Assembly: GCF_010500965.1 (NCBI RefSeq)
Contig: NZ_QVMI01000032.1
Coordinates: 28,764-92,763 of the forward strand
DNA: 64,000 nt
Direction of reading: 5' to 3'
From: Bacteroides sp. 51
Lineage (GTDB): Bacteria; Bacteroidota; Bacteroidia; Bacteroidales; Bacteroidaceae
In this document: positions 25,086 to 33,405 of the stretch, piece by piece
Layout of the letters: every line of letters begins with the position of its first letter
Numbering within the stretch: the stretch's first letter is position 1
Position numbers and translations under genes: made by a program
Notes under the pieces: generated by a model
The model's input: only the letters and a program-made list of their open reading frames with translations
The model's database searches: none
What the model was told of the DNA's origin: nothing

Positions 25086-26116
25086 GTGAGTTCCCCTACC
25101 AACGGTTTCTCCATGAGTTGCCTCACCTTTTCCGGTGGAAAACCATGACCTAGTAGAAACATCAACTTTGTTACAGCAGCCTCCGTTGTGCAGTCATATC
25201 CGCAAACCACCCCGGCTTGCAGCAATTGGTAGCCGTTGCCGTAGCGTTCCATCTCCACACTGCCCGCACTACATTGGGTTACGTTGACGGTGATAATCCC
25301 TTTTTCGGTGGCTTCGCACAAATGGCGGATGAACCACTCCTTTCGCGGTGCATTGCCCGAACCATAGGTTTCGAGCACAACCGCCTTCAACCCTTCGATT
25401 CCGAAGACAGCTTTTACAATGTTCTCTTCAATGCCCGGGAAAATCTTCAATATAGCCACATGCGTATCCAACAGGTAATGAGGTTTCAGCACTGCATCTT
25501 TCTTGGGACGAAGATGAATGTTTTGGTTGTATTTTATATGTATGCCGGCAGTGGCCAGTACCGGACAGTTGAATGAGCGGAAAGCATTAAAGTTTTCGGC
25601 ATTCATTTTCGTGGTGCGGTTACCTCGCATCAGGTGGTTCTCGAAGAAGATACATACTTCCGGAATCAACGGGTCGCCATGTTCATCCCGGGCAGCGGCA
25701 ATCTCAATGCTCGTCATCAGGTTTTCCTTTCCATCCGTGCGCAGCACACCGATAGGCAACTGCGAACCGGTCAGGATAACAGGCTTGTTCAGCCCTTCGA
25801 GCATAAAACTCAAAGCCGATGCGGTAAACGCCATCGTGTCGGTTCCATGCAGAATGACAAATCCATTGTAATTATCGTAATTGTTGCTGATGATTTTGAC
25901 CAGGCTGCGCCATGCCTCCGGGTCCATGTCCGAAGAGTCGCGGGGCGGGTCGAACTGATAAGAGTCGATACGGAAGGCAAAACGGCGCAGTTCGGGTACG
26001 TACTTCTGTAGCTGCTCGAAATTAAAATTCTCGAGGGCTCCCGTTTCCGGATTCTCAATCATACCTATGGTTCCGCCTGTGTATATTAACAAAACGGAAG
26101 TTGCTCCTGGACTCAT
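25079..26116 (-). CDS. ansA: Type I L-asparaginase
   Basis: 345 aa from ATG 26116; a TTG three codons upstream is less likely. No signal peptide, so cytosolic, as expected for type I enzymes. The first catalytic Thr lies in IYTGGTIGM at residues 12-19 and the second in VILHGTDTMAF near residue 90; GSQLPIGVLRTDGKENL and ETYGSGNAP are further family blocks. It hydrolyses asparagine to aspartate and ammonia. Aspartate is the substrate of ThrA encoded 1 kb away, but the genes are divergent and separately controlled. The 3' end faces the fimbrial operon side. Confidence 0.95.
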   Translation of the reverse strand: MSPGATSVLLIYTGGTIGMIENPETGALENFNFEQLQKYVPELRRFAFRIDSYQFDPPRDSSDMDPEAWRSLVKIISNNYDNYNGFVILHGTDTMAFTASALSFMLEGLNKPVILTGSQLPIGVLRTDGKENLMTSIEIAAARDEHGDPLIPEVCIFFENHLMRGNRTTKMNAENFNAFRSFNCPVLATAGIHIKYNQNIHLRPKKDAVLKPHYLLDTHVAILKIFPGIEENIVKAVFGIEGLKAVVLETYGSGNAPRKEWFIRHLCEATEKGIITVNVTQCSAGSVEMERYGNGYQLLQAGVVCGYDCTTEAAVTKLMFLLGHGFPPEKVRQLMEKPLVGELTN

Positions 26117-26281
26117 ACCTAACAATTAAGTGATCTTCTACCGCAAAGATAATAATATATTCCATAATCGCTATCAAAATGATATTTAAACTGCTGTCTT
26201 TATTTGTCTTGAATGATTTCGTGTTGACAATCTGTCTTCCGCATAAAACCGGAAAGGCGTTAATTATATGCAAAAAAAATG

Positions 26282-26301
26282 TCTCAATTGATCAATTGAG
26301 A
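26282..26301. promoter_or_regulatory. Perfect 20-bp palindrome
   Basis: TCTCAATTGATCAATTGAGA is its own reverse complement, preceded by an A run. It lies 166 bp upstream of the ansA start in the divergent ansA/thr region. It could be an operator or the stem of a small terminator. No regulator is identifiable. Confidence 0.45.
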
Positions 26302-26390
26302 TAAGAACGCTGCACCAAGCTTATATATTTGCTTCATTGCATTACTATGTCGTGTTTTAGTGTATAATGGAGTGGGAATGAGTGATTTAC

Positions 26391-26470
26391 TGTAGGGGCG
26401 GTTCGCGAACCGCCCAATGCCCAGAATACACAGGAAACCATTTTCGGGCGGTTCGCGAACCGCCCCTACA
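26391..26470. repeat. Paired inverted copies of the dispersed palindrome
   Basis: Two copies of the GGGCGGTTCGCGAACCGCCC core (26391-26415 and 26446-26470) face each other, each keeping the TGTAGG flank only on the outer side, with a 30-nt spacer. The spacer end (GAATACACAGGAAACCATTT) recurs beside the 53386 copy, so the element has conserved sequence beyond the palindrome, as in BIME-like composite units. Confidence 0.85.
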
Positions 26471-26778
26471 GCTAATCATTTACACTCATAACTGGATGGA
26501 AATGAAGTAAAACTGTGTAGAAACCCTCATAACTAACATCAGTTAAATAAGGGATTTACCCAATCCCTGTTGAACTAAATAAATTAATTCATTAGAAATT
26601 AACGTGAGTTCTATATAAGAGATAAAGTAAAAAGATGTATCTTACAGGCTTTCGGCCTTACAGATAGATTCAAATGATGGCTTTTCATATTGAAACTATT
26701 TATCCAGATAATGTAAAATAGAGTAAAATGGTGTAAAGTGGTATATGATTGCCTAAACGTTTTAGATAAAACCCTTTT

Positions 26779-26812
26779 ACGGCGGCTCATCCGAGGCCGC
26801 CGTTTCGTTTTA
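26779..26812 (+). terminator. Intrinsic terminator with no gene upstream
   Basis: ACGGCGGC (26779-26786) pairs with GCCGCCGT (26796-26803), followed by TTCGTTTTAAT. No ORF precedes it on the plus strand; 26471-26778 contains small hairpins (AGGC/GCCT near 26655) and could encode a short RNA, but there is no further support. It also isolates the thr promoter. Confidence 0.6.
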
Positions 26813-26911
26813 ATAGGCGTATAAAGAGTTTGTAAGTAGCGCCTTTTTTCTTAAATGCCTCTTTTTATCACAATTTCTTAAGAAAAAGTGATAGATTGCA
26901 GATTTTATTAT

Positions 26912-26919
26912 TATTTTTG
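26912..26919 (+). promoter_or_regulatory. -7 box of the threonine operon
   Basis: TATTTTTG matches TAnnTTTG fully and lies 38 bp before the leader-peptide ATG. A hairpin TATCAC/GTGATA (26866-26893) is just upstream. The -33 box is weak. Confidence 0.55.
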
Positions 26920-26956
26920 CAGCACTTATCAAAATAAAGAGAACGAAATAGAAACG

Positions 26957-27025
26957 ATGGTAGAATACTATTCACATATTGTAACGACGACATCTATGTG
27001 TACAACCATGACCCCTTGGGGTTAA
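26957..27025 (+). CDS. Threonine operon leader peptide
   Basis: 22-codon ORF from ATG 26957 to TAA 27025. The peptide begins MVEYYSHI and continues VTTTSMCTTMTPWG, so 6 of 22 residues are Thr, clustered in TTT and TTMT, with Ile and Met as other products of the aspartate pathway. This is the signature of transcription attenuation by ribosome stalling. AATACTAT (26964-26971), inside the leader start, is complementary to ATAGTATT (27028-27035), just after the stop. A stalled ribosome would change that pairing. A clear U-run terminator before thrA was not found, so the exact mechanism is uncertain. Confidence 0.75.
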   Translation: MVEYYSHIVTTTSMCTTMTPWG

Positions 27026-27142
27026 GGATAGTATTGTGTTTCTACGTGAACCACGCTTATGGAAAGTAAGCAAAATCATTTCAAATCAGAATTTAGAATC
27101 TAGTAGTTAGTAGTTAGGCGTTAAAGTTCCATATCGTTTGGT

Positions 27143-27174
27143 AACTTTCAACTTTCAACTTTCAACTTTCAACT
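27143..27174. repeat. 7-bp tandem repeat (AACTTTC) before thrA
   Basis: Four and a half units of AACTTTC end 10 bp before the thrA ATG. The reverse-complement 7-mer repeat (GTTGAAA) follows thrA at 29625. Copy number could change by slippage and alter leader spacing; no coding frame is affected. Confidence 0.85.
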
Positions 27175-27184
27175 CCAAAACAAT

Positions 27185-29620
27185 ATGAAAGTAATGAAAT
27201 TCGGCGGAACATCCGTAGGTTCCGTGAACAGCATTTTAAGCGTAAAGAAAATCGTAGAGTCGGTCGAAGAACCGGTAATTGTAGTCGTATCCGCTTTGGG
27301 AGGCATCACAGACAAACTGATCTATACCTCAAAGATGGCAGCAGCCGGAGACTCCAACTACGAAAATGAATTCCGTGAGATCGTTTACCGTCATGTAGAA
27401 ATGATAAAAGAAGTTGTGCCCGCCGGTGAGGCGCAAGTGGCACTACAAAAACAAATCGGCGAACTGTTGAATGAACTGAAAGATATATTCCAGGGAATCT
27501 ATCTGATCAAAGACCTGTCGCCTAAAACCTCGGATACCATTGTTAGTTACGGCGAACGCCTGTCGTCGATCATCGTGGCAGAGGTGATAGAGGATGCCGT
27601 ATGGTACGACTCGCGCAACTTTATGAAGACCGAAAGGAAATACTCAAAACATATTCTGGATACCGACCTGACCAATCAACTGATAAAGGAAACTTTCAAC
27701 GAAATTCCACAGGTATCTGTTGTAGGTGGTTTCATCTCTTCCGACAAAGTAAGCGGAAATGTAACCAATCTGGGACGTGGCGGATCGGACTATACTGCCT
27801 CTGTTATTGCTGCTGCACTGGATGCTTCCGTATTGGAAATCTGGACCGACGTAGACGGATTTATGACTGCCGATCCCAAAGTTATCTCATCTGCCTATAC
27901 CATCGAAGAACTAAGCTATGTAGAAGCGATGGAACTTTGCAACTTCGGTGCCAAAGTGGTGTATCCGCCAACCATCTATCCGGTTTGCCATAAAAATATT
28001 CCTATTCTGATAAAGAATACCTTCAACCCCGATGCCAAAGGAACGATCATCATCCAGCGGAATGGAGTTGGCGAAGGTAAAGCCATTAAAGGAATCTCTT
28101 CCATCAATGATACCAGCCTTATCACCGTACAAGGTTTGGGTATGGTAGGGGTGATCGGGGTAAACTACCGCATCTTCCGCACATTGGCGAAGAGTGGAAT
28201 CAGTGTATTCCTTGTATCACAGGCTTCATCCGAGAACAGCACCTCAATTGGCGTACGTAACGCCGACGCCGATCTGGCCTGCCTGGTGTTGAACGAAGAA
28301 TTCTCGAAAGAAATTGAAATGGGCGAGATCACCGAAATCTCGGCAGAAAAAGACCTGGCTACCATTGCCATCGTAGGCGAGAACATGAAACACACCCCGG
28401 GTATTGCCGGAAAGCTGTTCGGCACGCTGGGACGTAATGGTATCAGCGTAATTGCTTGTGCCCAGGGAGCATCGGAAACCAATATTTCGTTTGTAGTCGA
28501 ATCAAAGTTCCTGCGCAAATCGCTGAACGTAATCCACGATTCATTCTTCCTGTCCGAGTATCAGGTATTGAACCTCTTTATCTGCGGAACAGGTACGGTG
28601 GGGGGTAGCCTGATCGACCAAATCCGTACGCAACGTCAGAAACTAATGAATGAAAACGGACTGAAACTGAACGTAGTAGGTATTGCCGATAATATAAAAG
28701 GACTCTTTACCCGCGAAGGTGTCGATCTGGATAATTATCAGGAAGACCTTTACGCCAAAGGCATTGATAGTACGCCGCAGATATTATGTGATGAGGTAAT
28801 CGGCATGAATATCTTTAACTCCGTATTTGTGGATTGTACCGCCAGTCCGGATATTGCCGGTCTATACAAAGACCTGTTGTCGCACAATATCTCTGTCGTA
28901 GCCGCCAACAAGATCGCCGCATCGTCTGAATACGACAATTACCGTGAACTGAAACAGATTGCCCGCCGCCGTGGTGTGAAATACTTGTTCGAAACCAACG
29001 TAGGAGCCGGATTGCCTATCATTAAAACGATCAATGACCTGAGCAACAGTGGCGATAAAGTTCTGAAGATTGAAGCCGTGCTTTCGGGAACATTGAACTA
29101 TATTTTTAATAAAATCAGCGCAGATATCCCATTCAGCCGCACCATCAAGATGGCACAGGAAGAACGTTACTCGGAACCCGATCCACGTATCGACCTGAGC
29201 GGAAAAGACGTAATCCGCAAGTTGGTAATCCTGGCCCGTGAAGCTGGCTATCAGCTTGAACAGGAAGACGTGGAAAAGAACCTTTTCGTTCCCGATTCAT
29301 TCTTCGAAGGTACACTGGACGACTTTTGGAAACAAGTACCTACGCTGGACGCCGATTTCGAAGCACGCCGCAAGGTACTCGAAAGCGAAAACAAACACTG
29401 GCGCTTTGTAGCCAAGCTGGAGAATGGTAAAGGCTCCGTAGGCTTGCAGGAAGTAGACTCTACCCATCCGTTCTACGGACTGGAAGGTAGCAACAACATC
29501 ATCCTGCTGACCACCGAGCGCTACAAAGAGTATCCGATGATGATTCAGGGATACGGTGCAGGAGCCAGCGTAACTGCCGCCGGTGTATTTGCGGATATCA
29601 TGAGTATAGCGAACGTTTAA
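27185..29620 (+). CDS. thrA: Bifunctional aspartokinase I / homoserine dehydrogenase I
   Basis: 811 aa, normal full length. The N-terminal kinase starts with MKVMKFGGTSVGS. Two regulatory ACT regions follow at about residues 310-460 (VQGLGMVGVIGVNYRIFRTL and IAIVGENMKHTPGIAGKLFG). The homoserine dehydrogenase Rossmann motif is at about residue 463 (LFICGTGTVGGSLI), with catalytic-region blocks ANKIAASSEYDNYRELK and LSGTLNYIFNKI. It catalyses steps 1 and 3 of threonine/methionine synthesis from aspartate. It is the first structural gene after a Thr-rich leader peptide, so threonine attenuation is expected, in addition to allosteric feedback typical of the family. ApgM-type kinase and thrC follow on the same strand. 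Confidence 0.97.
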   Translation: MKVMKFGGTSVGSVNSILSVKKIVESVEEPVIVVVSALGGITDKLIYTSKMAAAGDSNYENEFREIVYRHVEMIKEVVPAGEAQVALQKQIGELLNELKDIFQGIYLIKDLSPKTSDTIVSYGERLSSIIVAEVIEDAVWYDSRNFMKTERKYSKHILDTDLTNQLIKETFNEIPQVSVVGGFISSDKVSGNVTNLGRGGSDYTASVIAAALDASVLEIWTDVDGFMTADPKVISSAYTIEELSYVEAMELCNFGAKVVYPPTIYPVCHKNIPILIKNTFNPDAKGTIIIQRNGVGEGKAIKGISSINDTSLITVQGLGMVGVIGVNYRIFRTLAKSGISVFLVSQASSENSTSIGVRNADADLACLVLNEEFSKEIEMGEITEISAEKDLATIAIVGENMKHTPGIAGKLFGTLGRNGISVIACAQGASETNISFVVESKFLRKSLNVIHDSFFLSEYQVLNLFICGTGTVGGSLIDQIRTQRQKLMNENGLKLNVVGIADNIKGLFTREGVDLDNYQEDLYAKGIDSTPQILCDEVIGMNIFNSVFVDCTASPDIAGLYKDLLSHNISVVAANKIAASSEYDNYRELKQIARRRGVKYLFETNVGAGLPIIKTINDLSNSGDKVLKIEAVLSGTLNYIFNKISADIPFSRTIKMAQEERYSEPDPRIDLSGKDVIRKLVILAREAGYQLEQEDVEKNLFVPDSFFEGTLDDFWKQVPTLDADFEARRKVLESENKHWRFVAKLENGKGSVGLQEVDSTHPFYGLEGSNNIILLTTERYKEYPMMIQGYGAGASVTAAGVFADIMSIANV

Positions 29621-29624
29621 TTTA

Positions 29625-29747
29625 GTTGAAAATTGAAAGTTGAAAGTTGAAAGTTGCCATGCGGTATAACTGGTTCAATTCCTAACTTTTAGCTAGTGCA
29701 ACTCTTAACTCTTAACTTTCAACTGTCAACTCTCAACTGTCAACTTT
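29625..29747. repeat. Opposed 7-mer repeats between thrA and the apgM-like gene
   Basis: GTTGAAAATTGAAAGTTGAA and further units (29625-29656) face CAACTCTTAACTCTTAACTT and further units (29699-29747), forming a long imperfect hairpin. The words are the reverse complement of, or variants of, the 27143 repeat. It could slow or partly stop read-through between thrA and the next gene. Confidence 0.75.
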
Positions 29748-29751
29748 AAAA

Positions 29752-30996
29752 ATGAAATTTTTAATAATCTTGGGAGATGGGATGGCCGATTGGCCGGTAA
29801 AATCTCTTCAAAACAAAACATTGCTCCAACATGCCAACATTCCATATATGGATATGTTGGCACGGATGGGCAAAAATGGTCTTCTGGCAACAGTGCCCGA
29901 TGGCTTTCACCCGGGAAGCGAGGTGGCCAATATGTCTGTCCTCGGCTATAACCTTCCGAAAGTTTACGAGGGCCGCGGTCCATTGGAAGCCGCCAGCATT
30001 GGCGTTGATCTGAAACCCGGCGAAATGGGAATGCGTTGTAATATCATCTGCATTCAGGGCGATAATATAAAGAACCACTCTGCCGGGCATATCTCCTCCG
30101 AAGAAGCCGAAGAATTAATACGGTTTCTGGACGAGAAACTCGGAAATGATCAGGTAAAGTTCTATCCCGGAGTATCCTACCGCCATCTGTTGGTTATTAA
30201 GGACGGCAATAAGAACCTCGATTGCACTCCGCCACATGACGTTCCGCTAAAACCTTTCCGCCCATTGATGGTGAAAGCACAGGAACCCGCAGCAGAAGAA
30301 ACCTCTCAACTTATCAATGACCTCATCCTGAAATCTCAGGAACTCCTCAAAGATCACCCCGTTAATCTGAAACGTATAGCCGAAGGCAAAGACCCGGCAA
30401 ATAGCATCTGGCCATGGTCGCCGGGCTATCGTCCGCAAATGGAACCGCTTTCCGAGACTTATCCGCAAATAAAAAGCGGGTCGGTAATCTCGGCGGTCGA
30501 TCTTATTAATGGAATTGGTTATTATGCCGGACTGCGCCGCATTGACGTAGAAGGGGCCACCGGACTATACGATACGAACTATGAAAACAAAGTGGCCGCA
30601 GCACTGGAAGCGCTTAAAACCGACGACTTTGTTTATCTGCATATCGAAGCCAGTGACGAGGCCGGGCATGAAGGCGACGTCAACCTGAAACTGAAAACCA
30701 TAGAAAACCTCGACAGTCGTGCTGTCGGTCCTATCTATGAAGCGGTAAAGAACTGGGATGAACCGGTGGCCATAGCTGTGCTCCCCGATCATCCAACCCC
30801 TTGCGAACTGCGTACACATACCAACGAACCTATTCCTTTCCTGATCTGGTATCCCGGTATTGAAGCCGATGCCGTGCAAGTTTATGATGAGGAAGCAGCA
30901 AAGGATGGAGAGTATGGAGTACTCAAAGAGGATGAATTTATGAAAACCTTTATGCGGCAAGGTACCGCTGCCAAGTTTCATTCAGATAAATATTAA
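29752..30996 (+). CDS. Archaeal-type cofactor-independent phosphoglycerate mutase family; probable homoserine kinase
   Basis: 414 aa, alkaline-phosphatase fold. Metal and nucleophile motifs are visible: IILGDGMADWP at residues 4-14, GFHPGSEVANMSVLGY with the Ser nucleophile near 63-65, ASDEAGHEGD near 304 and VLPDHPTPC near 344. By family this is an ApgM (2,3-bisphosphoglycerate-independent mutase). But in Bacteroidales the gene lies in the thr operon where thrB is missing, and a GHMP homoserine kinase is absent here too, so homoserine phosphorylation is the likely job (a proposal in the literature for this genomic context). It sits between thrA and a TlpA-like gene that starts 4 bp after its stop. 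Confidence 0.85.
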   Translation: MKFLIILGDGMADWPVKSLQNKTLLQHANIPYMDMLARMGKNGLLATVPDGFHPGSEVANMSVLGYNLPKVYEGRGPLEAASIGVDLKPGEMGMRCNIICIQGDNIKNHSAGHISSEEAEELIRFLDEKLGNDQVKFYPGVSYRHLLVIKDGNKNLDCTPPHDVPLKPFRPLMVKAQEPAAEETSQLINDLILKSQELLKDHPVNLKRIAEGKDPANSIWPWSPGYRPQMEPLSETYPQIKSGSVISAVDLINGIGYYAGLRRIDVEGATGLYDTNYENKVAAALEALKTDDFVYLHIEASDEAGHEGDVNLKLKTIENLDSRAVGPIYEAVKNWDEPVAIAVLPDHPTPCELRTHTNEPIPFLIWYPGIEADAVQVYDEEAAKDGEYGVLKEDEFMKTFMRQGTAAKFHSDKY

Positions 30997-31000
30997 AATT

Positions 31001-33391
31001 ATGAAAAGAAGTCTTTTCCTTTCCTTGTTTCTGATTAGCGTACTGGCACTTTCGGCAAAGGATCGTGTCATTGAGAACCCACACTTTAGTGTAAGTACAC
31101 ATGGCAATGTTATCGTTACCAAAATCACGCTTGCTAAAGATGCAACCTTGCTCAATATGGAAATAGGGCATAGTCCACGCTCCTGGATTCGTATAGATTC
31201 GAAGACCTATATTCAGGTGGATGATAAGAAGTACATAGTCGACTCGGCAGAAGGCATTGAACTGGATAAAGAAGTCTTTTCGGACGAAACCAATAAAACA
31301 TCTTTTGTACTAAAGTTTCCAGCCATTGACCCGAAAGCAAAGACACTGGATTTTATAGAGTCCGATTGTGAGAGTTGTTTTAAGATATGGGGATTGAATC
31401 TGGACCCCAAAACACCATCCGTTTTTGATGAGGTTCCTGAGAGTATTAAGAATCTTGCAGTAATAAAAGATGATGGGAAATCATTGGAAACACCCATATT
31501 AAAGCAAGGTGTTGGTGTATTAAAAGGAACACTGTTGGGATATAAACCGGGTATGGACTTTAAAGTTCAGATATTTGTAAACAACCCATTGACCGCTGCA
31601 CAAGAAGAACTCGAAACCCAGGTAGAGAATGACGGTTCTTTTAAAATAGATGTTCCTTTGGTTACTACAATGGAAGTACTGTTAAGATTCTCCTCTTATA
31701 ATAAGTACATCCTCTTGTCGCCGGGCAAAGAATCATCAGTGTACGTTGATCTGCATCAGAAGAGTTACCAGGAAACATCAAATAAAGCATTGAGGATTTC
31801 CAACTCTAAATACATCTTCTGGGATGGGGAAAACGCGGATATTAATAATCAGATGGAAGATATTGATCTACCTAAGATCATAAGACATGCCTTTTTCTCA
31901 GATAAAAAGTACTCAGATATACTGGGTATGGATGCTTTACAGTACAAAGCTTACATACTAAAAGCCTTAAATGAGGCAATTGAAAGCCTTTCAGATAAAA
32001 AACTGACAAATAAAGCAAGGGAATTTGCTATAATCAGTTTGAAAAACTCGGCTGATTATACATTATTCTATGGGAAATATGACTTGGAACAGGCATACCG
32101 TAAAGCCAATAATCTGAGTTATGAGGATAAGTTGATTGGTTTTGTAAGACCAGAGTTTGATCTGGATTATTATTCATTCCTGAAAGAACTGGATTTCAAT
32201 AATCCGATGAATCTTTATTCGGAACACTATGGCTTTAATGTGAGGGCTTCCACATACATAAGGGTTGATTCCGAAGAGGTATCTCAATTAGGTCCGGAGT
32301 TCTTTCAACAGTTGATTAATACGGGAAACCTGACTCCTGAAGAAAAAGAAGCGGCAGAATATTCTATTGCAAACTTTCCGGAAAATTGGAGTAATGAAAG
32401 AATCAATATCTATAAGAAGGTAAAAGTCAAATTCTCACAGATGCTGATTGATTCGTTAAACTTACAGGATGGTGGACTGCAATTAGCCAACCTTATTATT
32501 GATGTGTGTAAGGACCCAGGTTCCGGTATAATGGATGTTATCAATAATGAACGAAAGTTGACCATGGAGTTGTTCCAAAATAACCTCGTTACACGGGAAC
32601 AGTGGATGTCTTTCAATAAAATGTATGAGAGCGAACTTCAAGTAGAAGATACGCTCGCACCGGAAGAGAGACAAAAGCGTATGCTAGCTTTTCATGAGAA
32701 ATTCGGAGATGAAATGAAGGCTTATATGGAGGCTCTTTCTTTTAAGACGGCTACCTCCCGGTTGAGTGGTATATTGGGAACTGCCGAAGGAACTGTTTTT
32801 GATTTGGCAACCGTTCAGAATGCATGTCGGAAGTTTGAGGAATATACGCCATTAACAACATACGACATAGAGGCGCTTAAGCAAATAAAAAATCCTTTTT
32901 ACCTTCAGTATGCTCTCGAAAGGAACAATGCGCTTCTTGCAGAATTGGAACGGAATAAAGGTAAAAAAGGATTTACCATTCATGATACTCCTCAAACCGA
33001 GGGCGAACAATTATTTCAGGATATTGTGAAGCCTTTTGAAGGGAAGGTTATTCTGATTGATTTCTGGGCTACTTGGTGTGGTCCGTGTCGCTCGGCAATG
33101 AAACAATTCGAATCGGCTAAAAACGAGCTGAAAGAGAAAGGAGTTGTATTCATCTATCTTACCGATGAATCATCACCACAAGGTACATGGGAAAACATGA
33201 TCTCGAATATATCGGGTGAGCATTTCCGTATGACTTCTTCTCAATCAAACGCCCTGCATAAAAAGTTTGGAGTAAAAGGAATTCCGTCTTATCTGATCTT
33301 GAATAAGAAGGGCGAACAGGTTTATTTCAAGGTTGGTTTTGAAGGATCGGATAGACTGTCTCAAATGTTGAATGACGAATTAAACAAATAA
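31001..33391 (+). CDS. TlpA/AhpC-TSA family thiol-disulfide protein inside the threonine operon
   Basis: 796 aa with signal peptide MKRSLFLSLFLISVLALSAK. Residues about 660-796 are a TlpA/ResA-type thioredoxin domain with the active site FWATWCGPCRSAM and the cis-Pro GIPSYLIL. The ~640 upstream residues are a non-repetitive region with an Ig-like strand part and long helices, of the DUF4369-like/unknown kind seen before Bacteroidales TlpA domains. The protein is periplasmic or outer-surface, while its operon partners are cytosolic amino-acid enzymes. It starts 4 bp after apgM and ends 14 bp before thrC, so it is co-transcribed. Substrate is unknown. The insertion between homoserine kinase and threonine synthase is odd. 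Confidence 0.85.
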   Translation: MKRSLFLSLFLISVLALSAKDRVIENPHFSVSTHGNVIVTKITLAKDATLLNMEIGHSPRSWIRIDSKTYIQVDDKKYIVDSAEGIELDKEVFSDETNKTSFVLKFPAIDPKAKTLDFIESDCESCFKIWGLNLDPKTPSVFDEVPESIKNLAVIKDDGKSLETPILKQGVGVLKGTLLGYKPGMDFKVQIFVNNPLTAAQEELETQVENDGSFKIDVPLVTTMEVLLRFSSYNKYILLSPGKESSVYVDLHQKSYQETSNKALRISNSKYIFWDGENADINNQMEDIDLPKIIRHAFFSDKKYSDILGMDALQYKAYILKALNEAIESLSDKKLTNKAREFAIISLKNSADYTLFYGKYDLEQAYRKANNLSYEDKLIGFVRPEFDLDYYSFLKELDFNNPMNLYSEHYGFNVRASTYIRVDSEEVSQLGPEFFQQLINTGNLTPEEKEAAEYSIANFPENWSNERINIYKKVKVKFSQMLIDSLNLQDGGLQLANLIIDVCKDPGSGIMDVINNERKLTMELFQNNLVTREQWMSFNKMYESELQVEDTLAPEERQKRMLAFHEKFGDEMKAYMEALSFKTATSRLSGILGTAEGTVFDLATVQNACRKFEEYTPLTTYDIEALKQIKNPFYLQYALERNNALLAELERNKGKKGFTIHDTPQTEGEQLFQDIVKPFEGKVILIDFWATWCGPCRSAMKQFESAKNELKEKGVVFIYLTDESSPQGTWENMISNISGEHFRMTSSQSNALHKKFGVKGIPSYLILNKKGEQVYFKVGFEGSDRLSQMLNDELNK

Positions 33392-33405
33392 TATCTATAT
33401 AACTA

